Shown piece after piece: positions 7,843 to 14,980 of a stretch of DNA of 30,303 nt; the stretch's first letter is position 1; each line of letters starts with the position of its first letter. The translations under genes were made by a program, and so were the position numbers. Under the pieces are notes generated by a model. That model was not told the DNA's origin, searched no databases, and was given only the letters and a program-made list of their open reading frames with translations. Location: assembly GCA_934130545.1 (NCBI GenBank), contig CAKOYD010000012.1:1-30303 (forward strand), given 5' to 3'. The stretch comes from an uncultured Bacilli bacterium. Its GTDB lineage: Bacteria > Bacillota_I > Bacilli_A > RF39 > UBA660.

Positions 7843-9195
7843 TTAAGTAGATAATATCTTTTTTAGTTCATTTATAACTTCTCTAATTTGTTCTTTTTCT
7901 TTTATATCTTGTTCAACTTTATTACAAGCACTAATTATTGTTGAGTGATCTCTACCTCCAAAGTAAGTTCCTATTTTAGGAAAAGACTCATTAGTTAATT
8001 TTCTACATAAATATATAGCAACTTGTCTAGGATAATTGATATTTTGACTTCTCTTTTTACCCTTTAAATCATCAATACTAATCTTATAGTAATCACAAAC
8101 TACTCTTTGAATTCGATGTATATCACTCTTAAAAACACTTTTGTCAGTTAATTGATCTTTTAGAGCCTCTATCGCAGTATCTAATGTTATTTCACCTTTG
8201 TTCATCATTGATGAATATGCAAATACTCTAGTAATAGCTCCTTCTAATTGTCTTATATCTGATTGAAAGTTATTAGCTATGTACTCAATTACCTCCATAG
8301 GAACAAATTCTGCGGCTTCATTACGAGCAATTTTCTTTTGAATAATATTCATTCTAAGTTCTAAATCCGGGGGGGTAATATTAGCCGGAAGCCCCATAGT
8401 AAACCTTGTTAATAACCTATCTTCAAGTGATTTTAAATCATTAGCTGACCTATCAGAAGCAATACAAATTTGTTTATTAGAGTTATATAATTCATTAAAT
8501 GTATGGAAAAACTCTTCTTGCCCCTTTGTAGCAGTACATAAAAATTGTATATCATCAATCAATAATACATCAACATCACGATATTTTCTCTTAAACTTTT
8601 CTATTTTATTAAGCATATCTTTTTCATTACTTCTAACTGCTGATATATAATCATTTACAAAAGTTTCACTTGATACATAAAGCACTTTTAAATTAGTATT
8701 CTCGAATATATAATTACCAATAGATTGCAGCAAATGAGTTTTACCTAAACCACTTTTACCATATAAAAACAGTGGATTATATGCCCTTCCTGGATTCTCT
8801 GCAACTGTTCTAGCAGCTTTAAAAGCAAATTCATTAGGTTTACCAACGATAAACGTTTCAAAACGATAATTAGAATTCAATTTAGCATCATCAATGCTTT
8901 TTGAAACAGATTCCTTAGAATTAGACTTATTACTAGGCTTTTCTTTAATTTCTTGCACAGTTTTAAAGCAGAATTCAAAATTTGTATTAGTTATTTCATT
9001 AAAAACTTCAACAATAGTATTGTAATAATTCTTCTCTATATGCTTTCTAGCATAATCATCTAGTACTATAACAGTAGCTATTCCATTATCTAGAGAATAT
9101 AAATATGTATCTTTAAACCAAAGTTCATATGCATTCGGAGAAAGCTTTGCTTCAATATTTGCTAAAAACGAATTCCATAAATTTTCAGTATTCAT
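7843..9195 (-). CDS. dnaA: Chromosomal replication initiator DnaA
   Basis: DnaA-ATP binds DnaA boxes, opens the origin and helps load the helicase. 450 residues, normal for Firmicutes. Domain I is at 1-85 (LWNSFLANIEAKLSP, AYELWF); a Ser/Lys-rich linker follows; the AAA+ domain starts near FETFIVGKPNEFA. Walker A is GKSGLGKTHLL, with GKS in place of the common GGV or GGP. Walker B is VLLIDDIQFL, sensor 2 is in SDIRQLEGA, and the domain IV box-binding motif is GGRDHSTI. The ATG at 9195 is used because AGGAGG lies 6 bases before it; an in-frame ATG 18 bases upstream overlaps that site. DnaA boxes on both sides suggest autoregulation. Confidence 0.97.
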   Translation of the reverse strand: MNTENLWNSFLANIEAKLSPNAYELWFKDTYLYSLDNGIATVIVLDDYARKHIEKNYYNTIVEVFNEITNTNFEFCFKTVQEIKEKPSNKSNSKESVSKSIDDAKLNSNYRFETFIVGKPNEFAFKAARTVAENPGRAYNPLFLYGKSGLGKTHLLQSIGNYIFENTNLKVLYVSSETFVNDYISAVRSNEKDMLNKIEKFKRKYRDVDVLLIDDIQFLCTATKGQEEFFHTFNELYNSNKQICIASDRSANDLKSLEDRLLTRFTMGLPANITPPDLELRMNIIQKKIARNEAAEFVPMEVIEYIANNFQSDIRQLEGAITRVFAYSSMMNKGEITLDTAIEALKDQLTDKSVFKSDIHRIQRVVCDYYKISIDDLKGKKRSQNINYPRQVAIYLCRKLTNESFPKIGTYFGGRDHSTIISACNKVEQDIKEKEQIREVINELKKILST

Positions 9196-9221
9196 CCTAC
9201 ACCTCCTAAACATTTAATTTT

Positions 9222-9249
9222 ATTTTACCACAATTAATTCAATTGTCTA
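9222..9249 (-). promoter_or_regulatory. dnaA promoter
   Basis: Minus strand: TAGACA (9244-9249), 16-bp spacer, TAAAAT (9222-9227) preceded by TGG as an extended -10. Directly upstream is a perfect 20-bp A/T palindrome (9251-9270) and then the DnaA-box cluster, fitting DnaA autoregulation. Confidence 0.65.
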
Positions 9250-9298
9250 CTTATTTTTTTAAAAAAATAAATATCCTATAAACAGCCTCATCAACAGT

Positions 9299-9429
9299 TT
9301 ATCAACACTATAATAGCACACTAATTAAGGGAAAAAAAGAGTTATCCACAATTTTGTGAAAAAACAATATAGTGGATAACTTATCCCCAATTATATTAAC
9401 ATGTTGATAACAGTGGAAACTGTGGATAA
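9299..9429. other. oriC: oriC, upstream-of-dnaA part: DnaA-box cluster
   Basis: DnaA boxes at 9299-9307 (TTATCAACA), 9342-9350 (TTATCCACA), 9402-9410 (TGTTGATAA, minus) and 9421-9429 (TGTGGATAA, minus). One-mismatch sites lie at 9371-9379 and 9381-9389. The segment 9410-9429 is a near-identical copy of 7740-7759 in the other origin half. No gene is present. Confidence 0.85.
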
Positions 9430-9440
9430 GTATAAAATGT

Positions 9441-9470
9441 AAAAAACAACCCTTAAAATATAAGAGTTGT
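9441..9470 (-). terminator. Terminator of the HerA-like gene
   Basis: On the minus strand a stem of 9 pairs with one C-A mismatch (9446-9455 with 9461-9470, 5-base loop) is followed by six T (9441-9446). It lies between the herA-like stop and the DnaA-box cluster, so it should stop transcripts before the origin. Confidence 0.7.
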
Positions 9471-9480
9471 AAACATTTAA

Positions 9481-11247
9481 TTATTTGTTATTCCATTCAA
9501 TAATCCACTTGTCATAAATTGAAGCGTTAGAACTTGTTGGAGGTGGATTAGGAATTTGCATTTTAACAACCATTGGTATTTTCATCATCAAACCAAATGC
9601 AACACATGTACCTGCTTGTAACGCTTTTTGCTTTTCAATTACATCCTTACTAATATTAGGGACCATCTTTTCAACATACTCCAAATCAGCGGGGTGATTT
9701 AATTTAAATATTAAGAAATTACTACATTGTGATAAAACGTTAGATGATAACTCAGTAGGTCTTTGTGTAATTAAATCTAAAATAACACCAAATTTTCTTC
9801 CTTCCTTAGCAATTCTTTCAAATATATTATATCCAAGTAATTCGCTATCCCTATCGTTTTGTACATAACGGTGAGCTTCCTCTAGCATAATATGAATAGG
9901 AATACTACCGCGAACTGCTTGCATTTTACTAAATCTTAAAACCATTCTTGAGAAGATTTTAACTAAACTTTTAGCAAGTCTATCATCAATTTCATCAAAA
10001 ACAAAATTAATAATTTGCGCTCTGCGAGAAGAGTCAACAAGTATTAACGAAGAAATATATTGATCTAAAGTCATAAATTGACTAACTTCAAAAAACTTTT
10101 TATTAGAGCTATTATTTAAAGTATGCAATTTTACCTTTAAAGCTATTGCTTCGCCATACGATTTCTCATTTAGTAATAGACCTTCACTAATTAGCGTAAA
10201 GTTTAGAGCAACTTCTAATTGATCTAATGTAAAATACGTTGGTGTATACTCCTCTGACCATTTTGTTTCATTATCAATAAAACTTTGAATATACTTTGTT
10301 ACTAAAATTCTTTCAACAAACTCTCCAGTATTATCGATATCAAAACATTTTCTAAATTCTCTAGTATATCCAATTCCGGGTACAGGAACATCCAAATTAA
10401 GTTCATCTGTATAACAATCTTTTAAGATATTAAAAATCTGATCCCTTATTTTTGCAGATACTTGATTTGAGTACAATACAGAAATAATAGCTTTAGCAAT
10501 TAAATGATTCTTATATTTAATAGCATCTTGATCATTTTTAGCAAAAGCCGAAACATAACATAACATTTTTTCAATAATATTAATTTGAAAATAATCAGTA
10601 ATATCTAATAGGTTAGCATAATCATCAACATCAAGTAGCCACAAAGGAATTTTTAAATCCAATCCCTCTTTATTATCAGATTTACTAGTAGAATACATTT
10701 TATAATTAAAATTACTATTATATTTATTAATCGAACTAAAAGCATTATGATATTCATCTGTATTATTAAATATAAATATATTACTATTAAAAGCAATCTT
10801 ACCATTTAAATTAAATAAATTTTGAATTAATCTTGATACACCCCATGTTTTACCAGAACCGGTATTACCAAATATAGCAAGGTGATTACTAAACATTTTA
10901 TCGATATTTATTTTTACAGGATAATTATTATATAAAGGAGATAACCCAAGTAGCATACTTTTATCATCATTCTCTCCAACTAATTCTTTAAGTTCATCAG
11001 TATTTATGATTCTAATGTTTGATTTTAAACTAGGTCTTCTAATAATACCACTATAAAACTTGCCTTCATGAAATTCACCCAAAAAAGCAATTTTAGCTAA
11101 GCCATTATCAATATCTTCCACTTCGCCTAATATTCTTAAATCATTATCTTCTATGACGACATTAATATTTAATATATCACTATTAATATCACCATTAATT
11201 TCTGCAATAGCATAGTTTTTAGTAATATTCTTAATTTCCTTAAACAT
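9481..11247 (-). CDS. HerA-family (DUF87) ATPase
   Basis: 588 residues of the HerA/FtsK-superfamily type, hexameric ATPases that move DNA. An N-terminal HAS-barrel-like part (about 5-75) is followed by Walker A GNTGSGKT at 127-134. Walker B is IMLEEAHRYV near residue 465. The C-terminus has the HerA signatures GRKFG, TQRPTELSSNVLSQC and FLIFKLNHPADLEYV, and the chain ends in a Pro-rich tail typical of HerA. HerA usually works with the nuclease NurA in end resection, or with other effectors in phage defence. Neither a NurA nor a SIR2-like or other effector gene is adjacent. The gene stands alone between oriC and rpmH, transcribed towards the origin from its own promoter. The family is clear; the role here is not. 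Confidence 0.88.
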   Translation of the reverse strand: MFKEIKNITKNYAIAEINGDINSDILNINVVIEDNDLRILGEVEDIDNGLAKIAFLGEFHEGKFYSGIIRRPSLKSNIRIINTDELKELVGENDDKSMLLGLSPLYNNYPVKINIDKMFSNHLAIFGNTGSGKTWGVSRLIQNLFNLNGKIAFNSNIFIFNNTDEYHNAFSSINKYNSNFNYKMYSTSKSDNKEGLDLKIPLWLLDVDDYANLLDITDYFQINIIEKMLCYVSAFAKNDQDAIKYKNHLIAKAIISVLYSNQVSAKIRDQIFNILKDCYTDELNLDVPVPGIGYTREFRKCFDIDNTGEFVERILVTKYIQSFIDNETKWSEEYTPTYFTLDQLEVALNFTLISEGLLLNEKSYGEAIALKVKLHTLNNSSNKKFFEVSQFMTLDQYISSLILVDSSRRAQIINFVFDEIDDRLAKSLVKIFSRMVLRFSKMQAVRGSIPIHIMLEEAHRYVQNDRDSELLGYNIFERIAKEGRKFGVILDLITQRPTELSSNVLSQCSNFLIFKLNHPADLEYVEKMVPNISKDVIEKQKALQAGTCVAFGLMMKIPMVVKMQIPNPPPTSSNASIYDKWIIEWNNK

Positions 11248-11274
11248 TAGCTTTCCCCTACCTTATTCATACTC

Positions 11275-11283
11275 ATTATATCA
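11275..11283 (-). promoter_or_regulatory. Extended -10 promoter of the HerA-like gene
   Basis: Minus strand TGATATAAT (extended -10) about 28 bp upstream of the ATG at 11247. The -35 position is A/T-only and weak. An AGGGGAAA ribosome-binding site follows. Confidence 0.6.
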
Positions 11284-11378
11284 AATAAGTAATAAAAAAT
11301 AAAGTAAAAATTTATAATTATAAAGGTAACATGTAACTATAACCATAAATTTTAAATAACAAATAGCAATAAAAAATG

Positions 11379-11407
11379 TTGACATTAACAAAATAACCAT
11401 ATATAAT
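11379..11407 (+). promoter_or_regulatory. Consensus sigma-A promoter of rpmH-rnpA-yidC-jag
   Basis: TTGACA (11379-11384), 17-bp spacer, TATAAT (11402-11407): a perfect match to the housekeeping consensus, as expected for a ribosomal protein gene. It is the strongest promoter seen in the window. DNA between it and the herA-like promoter (11284-11378) shows no other feature. Confidence 0.92.
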
Positions 11408-11438
11408 AAAGTAGCATTTAGTTTTGGAGGTGTTATAA

Positions 11439-11561
11439 ATGAAAAGAACTTATCAACCAAATAATAGAAAAAGAGCTAAGAAACATGGATTTTTTGCACG
11501 TTTAAAGGGAAAAGTTTTAAAAAATAGAAGAAACAAAAAAAGAAAAAGTCTTTGTGCATAG
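11439..11561 (+). CDS. rpmH: Ribosomal protein bL34
   Basis: A 40-residue basic protein of the large ribosomal subunit. It begins MKRTYQPNNRKRAKKHGFFA, the bL34 signature, and ends RRNKKRKSLCA. The usual bL34 is about 44-46 residues. Compared with the usual HGFRARMATKNGRKVL, this copy reads HGFFARLKGKVL, about four residues short in the middle; it has Cys in the usual SA end. The start follows GGAGGTG at good spacing. It is the first gene of the rpmH-rnpA-yidC-jag unit, as in most bacteria. Confidence 0.95.
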   Translation: MKRTYQPNNRKRAKKHGFFARLKGKVLKNRRNKKRKSLCA

Positions 11562-11578
11562 TAGTATTTTAGAATAAT

Positions 11579-11605
11579 AACCACTTCTTTGTATAGTGGT
11601 TTTTT
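11579..11605 (+). terminator. Terminator/attenuator between rpmH and rnpA
   Basis: AACCACT (11579-11585) pairs with AGTGGTT (11595-11601) around a 9-base loop and is followed by a T run (11600-11605). No promoter is visible between it and rnpA, so partial read-through would give the low RnpA:bL34 ratio expected of this pair. Confidence 0.8.
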
Positions 11606-11630
11606 GTTTAATATTGAAAGGATATTTGAT

Positions 11631-11969
11631 ATGAAAAAGGATAAAATTATCAAAAAAAGTGAAGAATATACTAACATTATTAATACAGGTAATGTTGTTA
11701 AAAGTAAATATTTCTCTATATTCTATAAAAAAAATGAAGGAAAAAAATATGGTATTTCAATTCCCACTAAAACCGGTAAAGCAGTTGTGAGAAATAAAAT
11801 TAAAAGAAGAGTAAAAAATATAATTGATAAAAATGAAAACTATATACAAAACAATTATTATTATGTTATAATTACTAAAAGGACAATATTAGATATAAAC
11901 TATGAAGAAATGGAAAATAATCTAATTAACCTTTTTAGTAAGATTGGAGAATATAATGAAAAAAAATAA
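11631..11969 (+). CDS. rnpA: Ribonuclease P protein component
   Basis: RnpA is the basic protein that binds the RNase P RNA and helps it remove 5' leaders from pre-tRNAs. 112 residues, the family norm. The conserved RNR motif is in AVVRNKIKRRVKNII, and GISIPTKTGKAV is also typical. The start at 11631 is chosen because AAAGGA lies 8 bases upstream; an in-frame ATG at 11589 falls inside the terminator. The gene overlaps yidC by 14 bp. The catalytic RNA (rnpB) is not in the window. Confidence 0.95.
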   Translation: MKKDKIIKKSEEYTNIINTGNVVKSKYFSIFYKKNEGKKYGISIPTKTGKAVVRNKIKRRVKNIIDKNENYIQNNYYYVIITKRTILDINYEEMENNLINLFSKIGEYNEKK

Positions 11970-12876
11970 TAAATACAAATTAATAATAGTTATTTTAAGT
12001 ATATTTTTATTAACAGGCTGTGGTGATAAAAGTCTAAAAGATGAAAAGAACAAAATAGTTAAAAATGAGCAAACAGGTCAAGTATTAAAAACTGATATTA
12101 TTTGCCAACCAACAGATGAGGAAAGTTTAAAGTTATATGAAAAATATGATGTTGATTTATCTGAACTTCCAAAATGTGAAAACTTCAGTCCATTAAATAA
12201 TTATGAAGGATTGTGGACAAGTATCTTTGTTAAGCCACTTGCTTGGTTCATCATTCAAATAGGTAAACTTGTTAAAAACTATGGTTTAGCAGTTATATTA
12301 TCTTGTTTAGTTATCCGCTTATTATTAATGCCAATAACTAAGAAAACGGCAGTACAATCAGAAAACATGAAAAAGGCTCAACCAGAGTTAAATAAATTAG
12401 AAAAGAAATATGCTAATAAAACTAGCGAAGATGAGCAAATGAAGAAAGCCCAAGAAATGATGCTGATATATCAAAAATATCAAATCAATCCAGTATCAGG
12501 ATGCCTTTTAGCTTTCATTCAGATTCCACTATTGATTGCATATTATTCAGCTATTAATAGAACACCTGCTATTTTTGAAGATTCCTTCTTAGGATTAAAA
12601 TTAGGAATTACTCCTATGTTAGGAATTAAAAGCGGAAATTACCTATACTTACTTCTAGTAGTATTAATTGGTGTTGTTACATTCTTCTCATTTAAAAAGA
12701 CAATGAAAGATCAATCAACACTTGGTGATCAAATGAAGTATTCACTATATTTTATGTTAGCATTAATTTTAATAAGTTCCTTCCAAACACCATCAGCTAT
12801 TGGAGTATATTGGATAACATCTTCGACATTTACAATAATTCAAAACTTATTAGTGGAAAGAAAGAAGGAAAAATAA
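11956..12876 (+). CDS. yidC: Membrane protein insertase YidC/OxaA (lipoprotein form)
   Basis: YidC inserts membrane proteins alone or with SecYEG. 306 residues, the short Gram-positive form. A lipoprotein signal peptide ends in the lipobox LLTGC (Cys near residue 22), implying lipid anchoring. The 60TMK/YidC domain follows with about five membrane segments. The Arg of the hydrophilic groove is in SCLVIRLLLMP, followed by the charged hairpin KAQPELNKLEKKYANK and the motif QIPLLIAYY. The ATG at 11956 follows GGAG at 6 bases and lies inside the end of rnpA. The stop TAA abuts the jag ATG directly. Confidence 0.96.
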   Translation: MKKNNKYKLIIVILSIFLLTGCGDKSLKDEKNKIVKNEQTGQVLKTDIICQPTDEESLKLYEKYDVDLSELPKCENFSPLNNYEGLWTSIFVKPLAWFIIQIGKLVKNYGLAVILSCLVIRLLLMPITKKTAVQSENMKKAQPELNKLEKKYANKTSEDEQMKKAQEMMLIYQKYQINPVSGCLLAFIQIPLLIAYYSAINRTPAIFEDSFLGLKLGITPMLGIKSGNYLYLLLVVLIGVVTFFSFKKTMKDQSTLGDQMKYSLYFMLALILISSFQTPSAIGVYWITSSTFTIIQNLLVERKKEK

Positions 12877-13488
12877 ATGAATAAATACGAATTTGAAGCT
12901 AAAACATACGAAGAAGCTATAAACAAGGCTATTAACGAATTAAATACACCTCAAGAAAATCTAATAATAAGAATACTTGAAGAAAAAAATGGCTTATTAA
13001 AAAAATCTACAAAAATAGAAGTAATTAAACATAATGATTTAGTTAACTACATTAAAGAAGTACTAAATGATATTACATCTAATATGGGAATTGAAGCTAA
13101 CTTAGAAATAAGAAAAAGAGATAATAATTTAATGATAAAAATATTTTCAGATCATAATGCTGTATTAATAGGTAAAAATGGTTACACTATTCAAGCATTA
13201 CAAAATGTAATAAGACAAATTGTATATAACGCTGTAGAAAACAATAATTTACTTATTACTCTAGATGTTGAAAATTATAAAGAAAAAAGAGTATCTAATA
13301 TTGAAAGATTAGCTAAAAGAATGGCTAAAGAAGTACTTGCTACTAAAACAGAAGCAAAACTAGATAGTATGAATTCATATGAAAGAAGAATAGTACATGC
13401 TACTCTAGCTGATAATCCACATCTTACAACTGAAAGTATTGGTGAAGAACCAAATCGCTGTGTTGTAATAAAATACGTTGAAGAATAA
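12877..13488 (+). CDS. jag: RNA-binding protein KhpB/Jag
   Basis: 203 residues in three parts: an N-terminal Jag domain (about 1-55, YEFEAKTYEEAINKAI), a KH domain with the GxxG loop in LIGKNGYTIQALQ (about 100-112), and a C-terminal R3H domain with SYERRIVHATLADNPHLTTES. In Gram-positive bacteria Jag/KhpB pairs with KhpA to bind RNA and affects cell division. It follows yidC with no gap and ends at a strong terminator that overlaps its stop codon. Position after yidC is conserved across Firmicutes. Confidence 0.95.
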   Translation: MNKYEFEAKTYEEAINKAINELNTPQENLIIRILEEKNGLLKKSTKIEVIKHNDLVNYIKEVLNDITSNMGIEANLEIRKRDNNLMIKIFSDHNAVLIGKNGYTIQALQNVIRQIVYNAVENNNLLITLDVENYKEKRVSNIERLAKRMAKEVLATKTEAKLDSMNSYERRIVHATLADNPHLTTESIGEEPNRCVVIKYVEE

Positions 13489-13516
13489 AGCATTGATTTA
13501 ACATCGTGCTTTTTTT
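13487..13516 (+). terminator. Terminator of rpmH-rnpA-yidC-jag
   Basis: AAAGCA (13487-13492) pairs with TGCTTT (13507-13512); an inner GAT/ATC pairing extends the stem past a bulge. A run of seven T (13510-13516) follows. The left arm overlaps the jag stop codon. Confidence 0.8.
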
Positions 13517-13543
13517 AATATCTAAATTACTACATTATTTTTC

Positions 13544-13572
13544 TTTACAACAATTATCAATAATGTTATAAT
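13544..13572 (+). promoter_or_regulatory. Promoter of mnmE-mnmG-rsmG
   Basis: TTTACA (13544-13549), 17-bp spacer, TATAAT (13567-13572) with an extended TGT before the -10. The leader to mnmE is about 27 bases. Confidence 0.8.
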
Positions 13573-13605
13573 CTATTGCAGAAAACCAAAGAAGGAATGA
13601 TTTAT

Positions 13606-14967
13606 ATGAACGATACTATTGCTACAATTTCAACAGCTCTAGGTGTTGGTGCTATCTCTATAATTAGAGTAAGTGGGCCAGAATCTATTGAGATAGTAAA
13701 TAAAATATTCACTAAAGATTTATTAAATATCGAATCTCATACCATAAATTATGGCTATATAAAAGATGACGAAAATATAATTGATGAAGTTTTAGTAAGT
13801 TTAATGAAAGCACCTAAGACATACACTAGAGAAGACTTAATAGAAATAAACTGTCATGGTGGAATTGCCACTACTAATAAAATACTAGAACTTCTAATAA
13901 AAAACGGTTGTCGTCTAGCCGAACCAGGAGAATTCACAAAAAGAGCATTTTTAAATGGCAGAATAGACCTAGTCCAAGCCGAAGCTGTAAATAGTTTATT
14001 AAATGCTACTACTGATATCTCAAGAAAACAAGCTATAAATGAACTACAAGGTAATAATTCTAATTTAATAAAAGAACTTCGTGAAAAGTTAATTCAAATG
14101 ATATCTAATATTGAAGTTAATATCGATTATCCTGAGTATGAAGATATCGAAGAACTAACAAACAGTAAAATACTCCCTAAATTAAAAGATTACGTATCTA
14201 ATTTAAAAACTATAATATCTAAGTCAAAAGAAGGACGTATTATTAAAGAAGGAATCAACGTTGCCTTAATAGGAAAACCAAATGTTGGAAAGTCTAGTCT
14301 ATTAAATACCCTACTTGAAGAAGAAAAAGCAATAGTTACCAATATAGCCGGTACTACTAGAGATATAGTAGAAGGCCAAATAAACATCTCAGGAGTAGTA
14401 TTTAACTTAATAGACACTGCCGGAATTAGAGACACTGATAATGTAATAGAACAAATAGGCGTTGAAAAAAGTAAAAAAGTAATAAAAGACTGTAATTTAA
14501 TTCTATTAATATTTAATAATAATGATATATTAACTGAAGAAGATAAAGAAATATTTAATTACGTAAAAGAAACTAATAAACCAATAATTATTATAATCAA
14601 TAAAGTTGACTTAGAAACAAGACTAAATAAAGAATACCTATCAAAAGATTATAAAATAGTTGAAATAAGTACAAAAACTAAATTAGGAATTAATAATCTA
14701 AAAGAAGCAATCAAAGAAACATTTAATTTAGAAAAAATAATTACTGATGATATAAACTATTCATTTAATTCAAGAAGTATCGGTTTATTAGAAAAAAGTA
14801 AAGATAAAATTGTCGCAGCTATTAATGCTATAAACGATAATTACCCTGTTGATATAGTTGAGTTAGAAATAAAATCAGCATGGGAAATTTTAGGAGAAAT
14901 AATTGGTGAAACATATACTGAAGAATTACTTGATAATTTATTTAGTAGATTTTGCCTAGGAAAATAA
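13606..14967 (+). CDS. mnmE: tRNA modification GTPase MnmE
   Basis: MnmE with MnmG modifies U34 of tRNAs reading two-codon NNA/NNG boxes (5-carboxymethylaminomethyl or related groups), using folate, FAD and GTP. About 453 residues, the normal length. The N-terminal folate-binding domain starts NDTIATISTALG and includes EPGEFTKRAFLNGRIDL. The inserted G domain has G1 GKPNVGKSS, G3 DTAGIRDT and G4 NKVD. The C-terminal motif is FCLGK, a conservative variant of FCIGK that keeps the catalytic Cys. The start follows GAAGGA at 9 bases. mnmG lies 13 bp downstream, its functional partner. Confidence 0.97.
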   Translation: MNDTIATISTALGVGAISIIRVSGPESIEIVNKIFTKDLLNIESHTINYGYIKDDENIIDEVLVSLMKAPKTYTREDLIEINCHGGIATTNKILELLIKNGCRLAEPGEFTKRAFLNGRIDLVQAEAVNSLLNATTDISRKQAINELQGNNSNLIKELREKLIQMISNIEVNIDYPEYEDIEELTNSKILPKLKDYVSNLKTIISKSKEGRIIKEGINVALIGKPNVGKSSLLNTLLEEEKAIVTNIAGTTRDIVEGQINISGVVFNLIDTAGIRDTDNVIEQIGVEKSKKVIKDCNLILLIFNNNDILTEEDKEIFNYVKETNKPIIIIINKVDLETRLNKEYLSKDYKIVEISTKTKLGINNLKEAIKETFNLEKIITDDINYSFNSRSIGLLEKSKDKIVAAINAINDNYPVDIVELEIKSAWEILGEIIGETYTEELLDNLFSRFCLGK

Positions 14968-14980
14968 TGGAGGTAATATT

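Noticed and set aside
11310..11370. Short inverted repeats (TTATAATTATAA and GTAACATGTAAC-like) between herA and rpmH
   Set aside because: Short, A/T-dominated and not linked to a start site; likely chance.
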